A DNA stretch of 64,000 nt from contig OZ242303.1 of NCBI GenBank assembly GCA_965207945.1, forward strand, positions 496,001 to 560,000, written 5' to 3'. This document shows, one piece after another, positions 16,694 through 25,420 of the stretch. Made by a program: the position numbers and the translations under genes. The notes under the pieces are model-generated. The model saw nothing but the letters and a program-made list of their open reading frames with translations, ran no database searches and was not told the origin of the DNA. Origin of the DNA: JAAOII01 sp965207945. GTDB lineage: Bacteria > Pseudomonadota > Gammaproteobacteria > CBDBNL01 > JAAOII01. Position 1 is the stretch's first letter. Each line of letters begins with the position of its first letter.

Positions 16694-19097
16694 AGTCAAC
16701 AAGACAACCGAAACTCTATCATTAATACCTTTAAGAGGTATGGTGGTTTATCCACATCTTGCCACTTCACTATATATTGGCAGGAAGGTATCTTTGAAGT
16801 CGCTTATTCGTGCTCATGAAAATAATAGTAAGATTATTCTAACGGCACAGAAGGATGGTGAAATTGAGAACCCAACTTTTAAGGATATGTACACTGTGGG
16901 CACTCTCGCTACAGTAGTCAATTGCAAGCAATTACCGGATAACACCATTAGGGCTTTGGTGGAAGGCGAAAAAAGGGTGGAAATTATGGCAATAAACGAA
17001 ACCGATGATGGCTATACTTGCGAGTACCAGAAAATACAAACCACAAAGACCAGCCAACGTCTCGCAGAAACCATGCGCAAGACCCTCTTGGATAATGTAA
17101 AGCAGTATTTTGAGATGAAAGAAAAGGGTGAAGAACTCACCAACATAATGCATAGCTTAAAGGATTTAGAAAGGTGTGTAGATACAGTTGCTTCCTGCTT
17201 TCCTCTAACATTGGAAGAAAGTCAAAAGATTTTGGCATTGCGCAATATTGAAGCACGTTTTAATTATCTGATGAAGTACATTAAATCCGAGCTTGAGCTT
17301 GCTTCTATGGATCGCCGTATCCAACAAAGGGTCCGGGAACAGATAGACAAAAGCCAAAAAGAATATTACCTTAACGAGCAGGTGAAGGCAATTCGTCGTG
17401 AACTTGGCGGTAATGACGACAAGAACGAGATTGAAGAATTAGAAGCGCGAGCTAAGAAGAAGAATTTTTCTAAAGAGGGAGAGGAAAAATTTAATTCAGA
17501 AATAAAAAAGCTTAAGGCAATGGCTCCAATGTCAGCAGAAACAACAGTAGTGCGTAACTATTTGGAATGGATGTTGGATTTACCTTGGGGACACAAAACT
17601 CGTAGCCGCAATGTTAATATTGACCGCGCCGAGAAAATTCTGGATAAAGAACACTACGGCTTGAAGGAAGTAAAAGAAAGAATACTAGAATACCTGGCTC
17701 TTTATAAGAGAGTGGAAAAAAACAAGGCGCCGTTAATACTGTTAGTGGGACCTCCTGGAGTAGGTAAAACATCTTTGGGTAATGCTATGGCAAAAGCAAC
17801 TGGCAGAAAGCTAGCGCGTTTTTCTTTAGGTGGAGTTCATGATGAAGCGGAAATTCGCGGTCATCGTAGAACCTATATAGGAGCTATGCCAGGCAAGATA
17901 ATCCAGAAACTGGCTAAGGTTAAAACAGATAATCCGTTATTTTTATTGGACGAAATTGATAAGATATCATCGGATTTTCGTGGCGACCCTTCTTCAGCAT
18001 TGTTGGAAGCATTAGACCCAGAGCAGAACAGCAGCTTCAACGACCACTATATGGAAGTGGATTATGACCTTTCGGATGTAATGTTTGTTTCTACTGCAAA
18101 TTCTTTGAATATTCCGCCAGCTCTGTTAGACCGCATGGAAGTGATTCGTCTGCCAGGATATACCGATGACGAAAAAATTTCCATAGCAAAAAAACATCTC
18201 ATACCGAAGCAGCTAAAACTTTGTGGCTTGGATAAAAGCCAGGTTAAGTTTGCCAGCGGAGCGTTGAATACCATCATAGATAAATATACCCGTGAAGCGG
18301 GGGTACGCGAACTTGAAAGACAATTATCTAAGATTATGCGCAAGATTGTGTTGATGATAAGTCGCAATGAGAAATCAGTGCCTATAACCATAACCAACTT
18401 GAACTTGGAAGATTTCTTAGGAGTTCACAGATACTCTTACACTAAGTTGCCAAGCAGCGCCGGACAGATTGGACAAGTATCTGGTTTGGCTTGGACCAGT
18501 GTTGGCGGTGACATTTTAACCATAGAAGCATCAGTATTACCTGGTTCGGGTAAGGTTATTAAGACCGGTCATCTTGGTGAGGTTATGCAAGAATCAATTC
18601 AAGCAGCCATCAGCATAGTTCGTAGTCGTAGCTCGGCTTTGGGTATCCCTGATGATTTTTATCAGAAATGTGATTATCATATTCATGCTCCTGAAGGGGC
18701 AACTCCTAAAGATGGACCAAGCGCTGGTCTGGCAATTTCCTTGGCTTTAATATCATGCCTTATAGGGTTGCCTGTGCGTTCAGATGTTGCCATGACAGGT
18801 GAGATTACTCTGCGTGGTGAAGTGCTGAAAATTGGCGGCTTAAAAGAAAAACTTTTGGCAGCTCAAAGGAGTAAAATTAAAACCGTAATAATCCCCGAAG
18901 AGAATTATAGAGAGTTAAAGGAAATTAACAAAGCAATAAAAGGCAAGCTGGATGTTAGACCAGTTAAGAGCATTGATGAAGCGCTTACCATTGCATTTAA
19001 GAAACTTCCTAAGAATTTGGACATCAAAAAGTTTGGTAATATACCTGTTCTAAATATAGAACGGGATAAGGATGTCCCATCCACTCATTATCAATAA
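16677..19097 (+). CDS. lon: ATP-dependent protease Lon
   Basis: Lon is the cytoplasmic AAA+ serine protease for misfolded and regulatory proteins. The protein (806 residues) starts with the LON substrate domain (LIPLRGMVVYPHL), has Walker A GPPGVGKT near 362-369, Walker B FLLDEIDK and the protease domain with the catalytic Ser in PKDGPSAGLA near 679-688 and the Lys in the following GEITLRGEVLKIGGLKEK. The ATG start at 16677 is 5 nt after a strong AAGGAGG (16665-16671) and overlaps clpX, implying coupled translation. The N-terminal motif supports this start. Confidence 0.97.
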   Translation: MQQETKVNKTTETLSLIPLRGMVVYPHLATSLYIGRKVSLKSLIRAHENNSKIILTAQKDGEIENPTFKDMYTVGTLATVVNCKQLPDNTIRALVEGEKRVEIMAINETDDGYTCEYQKIQTTKTSQRLAETMRKTLLDNVKQYFEMKEKGEELTNIMHSLKDLERCVDTVASCFPLTLEESQKILALRNIEARFNYLMKYIKSELELASMDRRIQQRVREQIDKSQKEYYLNEQVKAIRRELGGNDDKNEIEELEARAKKKNFSKEGEEKFNSEIKKLKAMAPMSAETTVVRNYLEWMLDLPWGHKTRSRNVNIDRAEKILDKEHYGLKEVKERILEYLALYKRVEKNKAPLILLVGPPGVGKTSLGNAMAKATGRKLARFSLGGVHDEAEIRGHRRTYIGAMPGKIIQKLAKVKTDNPLFLLDEIDKISSDFRGDPSSALLEALDPEQNSSFNDHYMEVDYDLSDVMFVSTANSLNIPPALLDRMEVIRLPGYTDDEKISIAKKHLIPKQLKLCGLDKSQVKFASGALNTIIDKYTREAGVRELERQLSKIMRKIVLMISRNEKSVPITITNLNLEDFLGVHRYSYTKLPSSAGQIGQVSGLAWTSVGGDILTIEASVLPGSGKVIKTGHLGEVMQESIQAAISIVRSRSSALGIPDDFYQKCDYHIHAPEGATPKDGPSAGLAISLALISCLIGLPVRSDVAMTGEITLRGEVLKIGGLKEKLLAAQRSKIKTVIIPEENYRELKEINKAIKGKLDVRPVKSIDEALTIAFKKLPKNLDIKKFGNIPVLNIERDKDVPSTHYQ

Positions 19098-19133
19098 TTC
19101 TTCCAATAATACTGCTGAAGTGAAGGTTCTGTA

Positions 19134-19775
19134 ATGAGTTCCCATAAGACGGCTAAGTACAACGAAACACTGGCGCTCGCTGCAGTTATGCAGTCGGCTT
19201 CTTTGGTTAATCAAGTTGCCTTTACTGGCAAAATTAAGGACGAGGATTGTTTCAATGCTTCCATTAATTCGGTGTTAAAACTTAATCAAGATGATGTAAT
19301 TGACATCTATGGTTCGGTTAAGAATTTGCTGTTGGGGTTAACCGACTTGGAGTTCTATCTCAAACGTGAAGTATTGGAACCAAACTTCAATCACAAAGTT
19401 AAATATATGACGCAACTCAACAGATTAGGTAATCTATTAAGTGGCAGCCCTGATATGGGGGGACGCATAGCCGAATCTATTAAGATGGGCAAAGTTAGTG
19501 CCAATAGCGTCAAACCATCTGCTAAGGTCGTTGAGAATCTTGCCAAAGCATATTATGAGAACTTTAGCGCCCTACCGACTAATCGTAGAATTGTTGTTAT
19601 GGGGAAAAAAGAGTACCTTGGAATTGATAAAAATGTTGTCCGTATAAGAGCGCTCCTACTTGCAGGAGTTAGGGCTGCGCTGTTATGGCGTAATAATGGC
19701 GGCGGTATGTTAACCCTTTTCTTTCAAAGAAAGCAGATGATTGCAGATATCCAAGAAATTAAACGCACTATTTAA
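19134..19775 (+). CDS. hflD: HflD-like protein (high frequency lysogenization protein homologue)
   Basis: This 213-residue alpha-helical protein resembles HflD: the N-terminal ETLALAAVMQSASLVNQVAF, EFYLKREV near 80-87 and NRIRALLLAGVRAALLW near 173-190. HflD is a peripheral membrane protein known in E. coli for effects on lambda CII stability; its physiological role is not settled. The position directly upstream of purB (24 nt) matches the gammaproteobacterial mnmA-hflD-purB order, but here mnmA is replaced by lon. A hasty reading could call it NusB; the purB linkage argues for HflD. Confidence 0.85.
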   Translation: MSSHKTAKYNETLALAAVMQSASLVNQVAFTGKIKDEDCFNASINSVLKLNQDDVIDIYGSVKNLLLGLTDLEFYLKREVLEPNFNHKVKYMTQLNRLGNLLSGSPDMGGRIAESIKMGKVSANSVKPSAKVVENLAKAYYENFSALPTNRRIVVMGKKEYLGIDKNVVRIRALLLAGVRAALLWRNNGGGMLTLFFQRKQMIADIQEIKRTI

Positions 19776-19799
19776 CAATCAACAATTAATAAACAACCA

Positions 19800-21173
19800 A
19801 TGACTGACCCTTTGTTATCCCTTTCTCCCCTGGACGGTCGCTATCATAAGAAGTTTGAGGAACTATCTCCCGTATTTAGCGAATATGGTTTTATCAAACA
19901 CCGTCTGGAAGTAGAAATTAAATGGCTGATTCACCTAGCAAATAACAAGAATATCCCTGAGATTAAACCATTATCTGCATCGCATCAAAAGAAAATCAAT
20001 AAACTCTGGCAGGATTTTTCACCGACTGATGCCAAACAGGTTAAGAAAATTGAGAAACGTATTCTTCACGATATGAAGTCAGTTGAGTTATGGCTTAGTC
20101 AACGGCTAAGTACTATGGGCTTAGAGTCGTATACTCCTTTTGTGCACTTTGGTTGCACGTCTGAGGATATAAATAATCTTTCTTATGGGCTAATGATTAA
20201 GAGCGGCAGAGATATCCTGCATAGCAAACTTCTTGCCATTCACCGTCAGTTCATATCAATGGCGCGCGAATATGCAGATGTCCCAATGGTAGCGCGCACT
20301 CATGGACAGGGGGCATCACCTACCACTTTAGGCAAGGAGATGGCGGTATTCGCTTATCGTCTATGGAGCCAGCAAAAAACCTTAATGGACGTGGAGATAT
20401 GCGGCAAGCTCAATGGAGCCACAGGTAATTACAACACCTGGCATTTGGCTTATCCTAAAATTAACTGGCAAAGTGAAAGCAAAAATTTTGTTACATCACT
20501 TGGCTTAAAGTGGAATCCTTATACCACACAAATAGAATCTCACGACAATACTGCGCAGCTATTGCATGCTTTCATTCGGGTAAATATGATTCTGGTTGAT
20601 TTTTGCCGCGATACTTGGGGATACATTGCTTTGGATTATTTTGGATTAAAAAAATATGATGCTGAAGTTGGCTCATCCACTATGCCGCACAAGATTAACC
20701 CCGAAAAGTTTGAAAACAGCGAGGGCAACTTAGAATTCGCAACAGCGGGTGCCTCTTTTTTGGCAGCTAGATTACCTCTCTCTCGTTGGCAAAGGGACTT
20801 AAGTGATTCAACTTTGCAACGTAATCTTGGTAGTGTTTTTGGCTATTGTTTGTTGGGTTATGATTCTTGCTTAACGGGAATAGAACGGCTTACAGCAAAC
20901 AAAGATGTAATTAGCGCCGACCTTAAAGGACGTTGGCAATTGCTAACAGAGGGAGTCCAAACCCTAATGCGTAAAGCTAAAGACCAAAATGCTTATGAGA
21001 AGATTAAAAAGCAAGCAAGAGGTGCTGAATTCAACAGAGAATCTTATGAGAAAATGGTTCGTAACAGCGGACTTGATGAAAAAACTCAGAATCACTTACT
21101 TAAATTGAGTGTTGCGGATTACACAGGTATTGCATCCTCTCTGGCAAAAAACGTCCACAAACACTGCAAATAA
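19800..21173 (+). CDS. purB: Adenylosuccinate lyase
   Basis: PurB catalyses two steps of purine synthesis: SAICAR to AICAR and adenylosuccinate to AMP. The protein (457 residues) is of the E. coli type, beginning LLSLSPLDGRY, with HFGCTSEDINN near 118-128, ARTHGQGASPTTLGKE near 170-185 (catalytic His) and the fumarase/lyase signature GSSTMPHKINPEKFEN near 295-310. It forms an operon with hflD. Confidence 0.97.
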   Translation: MTDPLLSLSPLDGRYHKKFEELSPVFSEYGFIKHRLEVEIKWLIHLANNKNIPEIKPLSASHQKKINKLWQDFSPTDAKQVKKIEKRILHDMKSVELWLSQRLSTMGLESYTPFVHFGCTSEDINNLSYGLMIKSGRDILHSKLLAIHRQFISMAREYADVPMVARTHGQGASPTTLGKEMAVFAYRLWSQQKTLMDVEICGKLNGATGNYNTWHLAYPKINWQSESKNFVTSLGLKWNPYTTQIESHDNTAQLLHAFIRVNMILVDFCRDTWGYIALDYFGLKKYDAEVGSSTMPHKINPEKFENSEGNLEFATAGASFLAARLPLSRWQRDLSDSTLQRNLGSVFGYCLLGYDSCLTGIERLTANKDVISADLKGRWQLLTEGVQTLMRKAKDQNAYEKIKKQARGAEFNRESYEKMVRNSGLDEKTQNHLLKLSVADYTGIASSLAKNVHKHCK

Positions 21174-21223
21174 TTATTGGCGAATAGTTATTAACCTGAA
21201 CTTGCAGTTTGCCGCTATAAAAG

Positions 21224-21271
21224 ATGCAAGAAATCATGTAAGAAATCATGCAAGAAAATATGCAAGAAATA
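21224..21271 (+). repeat. 12-bp tandem repeat containing ATG codons at the ygfX start
   Basis: Four copies of ATGCAAGAAATC and variants run in phase. The first reads ATG CAA GAA ATC ATG TAA, a four-sense-codon dead end, because the second copy has TAA instead of CAA. Copies three (21248) and four (21260) both offer an open ATG for the downstream gene. Confidence 0.8.
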
Positions 21272-21781
21272 ATAAGAATTAAAATAACACCATCAACAAC
21301 TTTCAAACTTCTGTTAGCCGCAGTCCATATAGCTGCAATCATAGCTATAGTTATCAGTGGATTATATGTTTGGATGAAACTTCTTTTTGTGGGCTTAGTC
21401 ATCATAAACTACCTTATGATGTATCGCAAATATCGCAGAGATAACCCAATTACCCCGCAGGAGATAATCTACCGCGATGACCTCTCATCCCGCAAAAAGC
21501 GCAGTCACATTAAACAGCGGTTCGGCTGGCAGATTATAAGAAGTGCTGGCGTGAGTGCTGGCATAGAAAGCGCTGACATAGAAAGTGCTGGCGTGAGTGC
21601 TGGCATAAGGAATGAAAGCCCCGTCATCCTATTACCACAAAGCATCGTGCTGGGCTTTTATATTTTGTTAGTCTTTAGATTACAGGATAGCGGCAGGGTG
21701 ATTCACTTGCCCATTTTCTCCTTTGATGTAGCTAAAGATGATTTTCGTGCCTTAAAGATTTTATTACGCTTTAATAGATAA
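21248..21781 (+). CDS. YgfX-like inner-membrane protein (partner of SdhE)
   Basis: This is a small membrane protein of 177 residues. Two adjacent hydrophobic segments (LLLAAVHIAAIIAIVISGLY and MKLLFVGLVIINYLMM, near residues 19-56) form a hairpin, followed by a basic region and a C-terminal cytoplasmic part ending RLQDSGRVIHLP. This layout and the convergent neighbour SdhE fit the YgfX/CptA family, which binds SdhE and has been proposed as a toxin acting on cytoskeletal proteins in E. coli. Residues ~98-121 are an insertion with repeated AGVSAGI/ESADI units. The start is either ATG 21248 or 21260, inside a 12-bp repeat. It overlaps sdhE by 11 nt. Function is inferred mostly from context. Confidence 0.65.
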   Translation: MQENMQEIIRIKITPSTTFKLLLAAVHIAAIIAIVISGLYVWMKLLFVGLVIINYLMMYRKYRRDNPITPQEIIYRDDLSSRKKRSHIKQRFGWQIIRSAGVSAGIESADIESAGVSAGIRNESPVILLPQSIVLGFYILLVFRLQDSGRVIHLPIFSFDVAKDDFRALKILLRFNR

Positions 21782-22031
21782 GACAAACTTGGCTATAACT
21801 AAGAATATCGTCAACTATTGGTTGCATTTTAATGGGCGGAGCGGTTTTCTTTATCAGCCATGACATTAGGTCTGGGTCATCTTCTTCCAATAATAATTTA
21901 TACAGCTGCTGCATGTTATCAGGAAGTATTGAATAGCGATTGGTAACATAATTACTCAACAAAATATCAAGTTCTAAAGCACCTCTTCTGCTATGCCAAA
22001 GCAGGCGATTAATTTCAGCAGAATTTGTCAT
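21771..22031 (-). CDS. sdhE: FAD assembly factor SdhE
   Basis: SdhE promotes covalent flavinylation of succinate dehydrogenase and fumarate reductase. The protein is 86 residues from ATG 22031 (MTNSAEINRLLWHSRRGALELD). The RRGALELD segment is the conserved RRGMxELD motif, with Ala in place of the usual Met. The acidic DDPDLMSWL is the family's second hallmark. A 12-residue upstream extension from 22067 is possible but unlike the family. In E. coli sdhE and ygfX are codirectional; here they converge and overlap by 11 nt. Confidence 0.88.
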   Translation of the reverse strand: MTNSAEINRLLWHSRRGALELDILLSNYVTNRYSILPDNMQQLYKLLLEEDDPDLMSWLIKKTAPPIKMQPIVDDILSYSQVCLIY

Positions 22032-22135
22032 AAGGGTTATTATAGTTGAGTATTGTAATAAGAACATTTAACAAAGCTCTAATAAATACTTGGTAAATTA
22101 TTCCTCTAAATAAATTATTATTGTAAAATAAAAAC

Positions 22136-23095
22136 ATGAGTAATATTACTATTATAGATTCAAATACCCATTGTATAGACGCTTATTATGCCTACCCACA
22201 ACGTGGCTGTGTATATTTAATCCATAATAATGGCGAATATGCACTGGTAGATAGCGGCACTGCTATGTCTGCAATTTACATTATGTATGCGCTGCGCAAA
22301 TTAAATGTTGACCCGCAGGCAGTAAAATATATTCTCCCAACTCACGTCCACCTTGACCATGCTGGTGGAGCAGGTGTTCTGTGCAAAGAACTGCCGAATG
22401 CTATGGTTTATGTTCATCCGCACGGACACAAGCATTTGATTGACCCAACTAAATTGGTGCAAGGGAGTAAGATAATTTACGGGGAAAAAATGATGAAGTA
22501 CACTATAGGGGAAACCCAACCTGTGCCAGCAACAAGATGCAAAGAGGCAGAGGACAAGATGGAATTACCACTTGGCAATATTAAGCTAATGCTTCATTTT
22601 ACTCCTGGCCATGCTAATCACCATTATGGGATTTTTGATGCCCATAGCGGCAACTATTTTGGTGGTGATGTTCTCGGTAATAGTTACCGCATTATGGACA
22701 AAGACGATAAACATCTCATGTTTTTATGTTCAGCACCAGTGCAATATAATTCTGTAGCATGGCATAAATCTCTTGATGAAATTTCCGCCATATCTCCTAA
22801 ACTTGGATGTATTTGTCATTATGGTGTAATTGATAATCTGCAACAAGGAATAGAAGACATGCACAGATTGTTGGATAAAAGCGACAAACTGGCAATGCCA
22901 TTATTAGAAATAAAAGAAGACGATAAAAGAAGAGAAGGAGTTGAAGAACTGATATGGGAACTATTTTGGGATGAGTTTGCTTCCTATAAAATACCAATGG
23001 AAAGAAAGCATGCTTATGAATGGATGAAAAAGGATGTTCATATATCCACTGAGGGCGTAAGTCATTGGTTGAAACAAAAGTTAAAATCAGCATAA
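22136..23095 (+). CDS. Metallo-beta-lactamase-fold hydrolase
   Basis: This 319-residue soluble protein has the dinuclear metal motif THVHLDHAGG near residues 68-77 (HxHxDH), GHANHH near 154-159 and GGDVLG near 174-179. The N-terminal two thirds are a glyoxalase-II/RNase Z-like MBL domain and the C-terminal third is helical and charged. The family includes thioesterases, lactonases and hydrolases of unknown substrate; no narrower call is supported. It is a single gene divergent from sdhE, and its 3' side leads to the rplU promoter region. Confidence 0.8.
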   Translation: MSNITIIDSNTHCIDAYYAYPQRGCVYLIHNNGEYALVDSGTAMSAIYIMYALRKLNVDPQAVKYILPTHVHLDHAGGAGVLCKELPNAMVYVHPHGHKHLIDPTKLVQGSKIIYGEKMMKYTIGETQPVPATRCKEAEDKMELPLGNIKLMLHFTPGHANHHYGIFDAHSGNYFGGDVLGNSYRIMDKDDKHLMFLCSAPVQYNSVAWHKSLDEISAISPKLGCICHYGVIDNLQQGIEDMHRLLDKSDKLAMPLLEIKEDDKRREGVEELIWELFWDEFASYKIPMERKHAYEWMKKDVHISTEGVSHWLKQKLKSA

Positions 23096-23134
23096 AAATA
23101 TAATAATATTAGTTTTATAAGTAAGATTAATTAG

Positions 23135-23140
23135 TATAAT
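23135..23140 (+). promoter_or_regulatory. Probable -10 box for rplU-rpmA
   Basis: TATAAT lies 7 nt before a structured leader and about 125 nt before the rplU start. No good -35 match is present at 16-18 nt. Confidence 0.4.
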
Positions 23141-23147
23141 GATGTAA

Positions 23148-23245
23148 GGGGGGGCAATATACCTGGATGTATGCTAATAGGTATGCTGGAAATATATGCC
23201 CCCGTCCAAAGATGTCTATCAAATATTTTTGAATAGACACATATT
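23148..23245 (+). promoter_or_regulatory. Structured 5' leader upstream of rplU
   Basis: GGGGGCAATATA (from 23150) pairs with TATATGCCCCC (23193-23203) with one bulge, enclosing about 30 nt. A second hairpin, GTCTAT/ATAGAC, follows at 23214-23238. Ribosomal protein operons are often autoregulated through leader structures, so this could be an L21 or L27 control site. The structure is visible; the role is inference. Confidence 0.4.
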
Positions 23246-23265
23246 AAGATATATTTGATATAACA

Positions 23266-23898
23266 ATGAATGATAAAGTAAAAACCGCCGTGGATACTAA
23301 ACAGTCATCCGATAAAAAGGAAGCAGCTTCCTTATACGCCATCTTTGAGAGCGGTGGTAAACAACATATAGCCCGTTTGGGAAGACGCTTGTCGTTGGAT
23401 AAGCTAACCGTGAAAGTGGGAGAACAAGTAACCTTTGATAAGGTTCTTATGTTAGTTAATGGAGAGACCAAAGAGTTTGGTTCCCCCTACATCAATGGCG
23501 CAACTATAGGCGCTAATGTGCTGGAGTATGGCAAAGGTCCTAAGGTGCGGATCATCAAATTTAAACGTCGCAAACATCACATGAAAAGAGGGACGGCGCG
23601 TCAAGAATACACAGAAGTTGAAATAAACAGTATTGGTGATGTCAAAGCAAAAGCCACTAAAACAGGTAGCGCTGCTAAAACTGGTAGCACTGCTAAAGCA
23701 AAAACTGCCGCTGCTACAACCACAGTGCCTAAAACTACCAAAGAAGCAACAACAAAAGAAGCACCAGCTAAAAAAGCCAGTGCTAAACCAGTTGAAGCAA
23801 AAGCGACTGCAGCAAGCAAGCCCGCAGCAAGCAAAGATAGCGACATGAAGGATGCAAGTTCTGCAAGTTCTAAAGCCCCTTCAGCTAAAGCGGAATAA
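23266..23898 (+). CDS. rplU: 50S ribosomal protein L21 with Lys/Ala-rich C-terminal tail
   Basis: Residues ~21-125 are L21: LYAIFESGGKQHIARLGRR, KVLMLVNGE and VRIIKFKRRKHHMKRGTARQ. The total is 210 residues against about 103 in E. coli. A 20-residue hydrophilic N-terminal extension precedes the domain, and the final ~85 residues are a low-complexity basic tail of Lys, Ala, Thr and Ser (KTGSAAKTGSTAKAK type). Alphaproteobacterial L21 proteins also carry such tails, so a tail alone is not unprecedented. It forms an operon with rpmA (29 nt gap). Confidence 0.95.
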   Translation: MNDKVKTAVDTKQSSDKKEAASLYAIFESGGKQHIARLGRRLSLDKLTVKVGEQVTFDKVLMLVNGETKEFGSPYINGATIGANVLEYGKGPKVRIIKFKRRKHHMKRGTARQEYTEVEINSIGDVKAKATKTGSAAKTGSTAKAKTAAATTTVPKTTKEATTKEAPAKKASAKPVEAKATAASKPAASKDSDMKDASSASSKAPSAKAE

Positions 23899-23927
23899 GA
23901 TTTACTATTTAATATTAATTAACCAAT

Positions 23928-24188
23928 ATGGCTCATAAAAAAGCAGCAGGTAGCACCCGTAATGGCAGGGATTCACAATCCAAACGGCTGGGTGTAAAAA
24001 GATTTGGCGGACAGTTAGTGTCTGCTGGCACCATCATAATTCGTCAACGTGGCACTAAATTTCATCCAGGTAGCAACACAGGTTGTGGTAGAGACCATAC
24101 CATTTTTGCCTTAACCGATGGCGTAGTCGCTTTTGCCACAAGAGGCAAGCACTCGCGCAAATTTGTTGAAGTTGTCGCCAGTAACTAA
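23928..24188 (+). CDS. rpmA: 50S ribosomal protein L27
   Basis: This 86-residue protein is a full L27: AHKKAAGSTRNGRDSQSKRLGVKRFGG at the N-terminus, whose flexible tail reaches the peptidyl-transferase centre, then GTIIIRQRGTKFHPG and VGRDHTIFAL-like GCGRDHTIFALTDG. It lies in the standard rplU-rpmA-obgE order. Confidence 0.97.
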   Translation: MAHKKAAGSTRNGRDSQSKRLGVKRFGGQLVSAGTIIIRQRGTKFHPGSNTGCGRDHTIFALTDGVVAFATRGKHSRKFVEVVASN

Positions 24189-24215
24189 TTACTCTAAATA
24201 ACGAATTTTATTCTT

Positions 24216-24239
24216 GTAGAGGTGAGCGATGCTCGCCTC
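24216..24239 (+). repeat. GTAG-headed REP-like palindrome (rpmA-obgE gap)
   Basis: GTAG is followed by AGGTGAGC, loop GAT, then GCTCGCCTC, giving a 9-bp stem with one G-T wobble. The rest of the 188-nt gap holds short imperfect repeats of an ACATCAG-GATGAA type (24268-24315) and no gene. Confidence 0.65.
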
Positions 24240-24376
24240 ATAAGCAAGTGATAGATGTCTCTAAAGGCGAACATCAGAGACGAATATCAGAAGTAAACAT
24301 CAGGGATGAACATACTCTGCTCTCCCAATTATCTTCTATTCCTTCCCCACACCACACTCAAGCATAGTTATTCACA

Positions 24377-25420
24377 ATGCAATTTGTTGATAATGCATCC
24401 TTAATAGTTCATGCCGGCGATGGCGGTAGCGGTATAGTAAGTTTCAGACGCGAAAAATACATTCCACAAGGCGGTCCCGATGGCGGCAATGGAGGAGATG
24501 GCGGTAGCATCTACTTTGTTGGAGATGAGCATCTTAATACTCTATTAGATTACAAGTATCGGAGCACCTATAAAGCTGATAATGGTAAATCTGGAGGGGG
24601 TAAAAATTGCACTGGCGGTAAAGGTAAAGATGTATTCTTACCTCTGCCACTCGGCACAATAATTTACAACAGCGAGACCGAAGAAAATATAGGCGAGATT
24701 TTGCAAGAAGGGGATAAGGTTATAGTCGCTAAAGGAGGAAGAGGCGGCGCTGGCAACAGTAGTTTTAAGTCATCAGTGCGCCGTTCTCCAGATTATTGCA
24801 CTACAGGTACTCAAGGAGAAAAGCGCAAACTACAACTAGAACTTAGGGTTTTAACTGATGCTGCTTTGGTGGGCTTGCCTAATGCTGGCAAATCATCATT
24901 ACTCAGAGTGGTCTCAGCTGCTCGTCCAAAGGTAGCAGATTATCCTTTCACCACTCTAACCCCTCAACCTGGCATAGTCAATGTAGGCATTGGTCCAGAT
25001 CAAAAACCTTTTGTAATTACTGATATACCTGGCATAATTGAGGGCGCTGCGGAAGGTAGCGGACTTGGGATAACTTTTCTCCAGCATATCAAACGAGCAA
25101 TACTATTGTTGCATTTAGTGGATCTTAGTTCTCCTGATATTAGGCACGACATTAAAATTTTTGAAAACGAGCTTACCAAATTCTCACCAGAACTAGCAGC
25201 CATGCCACGTTGGTTGATAGGCAGCAAAACGGACTTGCTATCTGAGGATGAACTGGCACAGCAAACTGCAATACTGGCGGATACAGGCAGACGTTACTTT
25301 GTGCTATCTTCTTTACAAAAGACAGGACTCACTAAGCTATGTGGTGATGTGCGCACTTTCCTTGATGAGATACCTCTTCAAGATAGTCAGGATAGCCAGG
25401 TTAACCTCCCTAAAATATAA
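24377..25420 (+). CDS. obgE: GTPase ObgE/CgtA
   Basis: ObgE is a ribosome-associated GTPase of 50S assembly and stress signalling. The protein (347 residues) has the Gly-rich Obg fold (GDGGSGIVSFRREKYIPQGG, GGNGGDGGS), then the G domain with G1 GLPNAGKSS near 166-174, switch DYPFTTL, G3 DIPGIIEGA and G4-like SKTD near 281-284. It overlaps proB by one base (TAATG). Confidence 0.96.
   Translation: MQFVDNASLIVHAGDGGSGIVSFRREKYIPQGGPDGGNGGDGGSIYFVGDEHLNTLLDYKYRSTYKADNGKSGGGKNCTGGKGKDVFLPLPLGTIIYNSETEENIGEILQEGDKVIVAKGGRGGAGNSSFKSSVRRSPDYCTTGTQGEKRKLQLELRVLTDAALVGLPNAGKSSLLRVVSAARPKVADYPFTTLTPQPGIVNVGIGPDQKPFVITDIPGIIEGAAEGSGLGITFLQHIKRAILLLHLVDLSSPDIRHDIKIFENELTKFSPELAAMPRWLIGSKTDLLSEDELAQQTAILADTGRRYFVLSSLQKTGLTKLCGDVRTFLDEIPLQDSQDSQVNLPKI

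Noticed and set aside
19134..19775. Call as NusB
   Set aside because: The sequence lacks the NusB fold motifs, and its position 24 nt before purB plus its helical motifs fit HflD.
23601..23848. Ala/Val-rich minus-strand and Lys/Gln-rich plus-strand frames over the L21 tail
   Set aside because: Complementary reading of the low-complexity tail; no start signal or family match.
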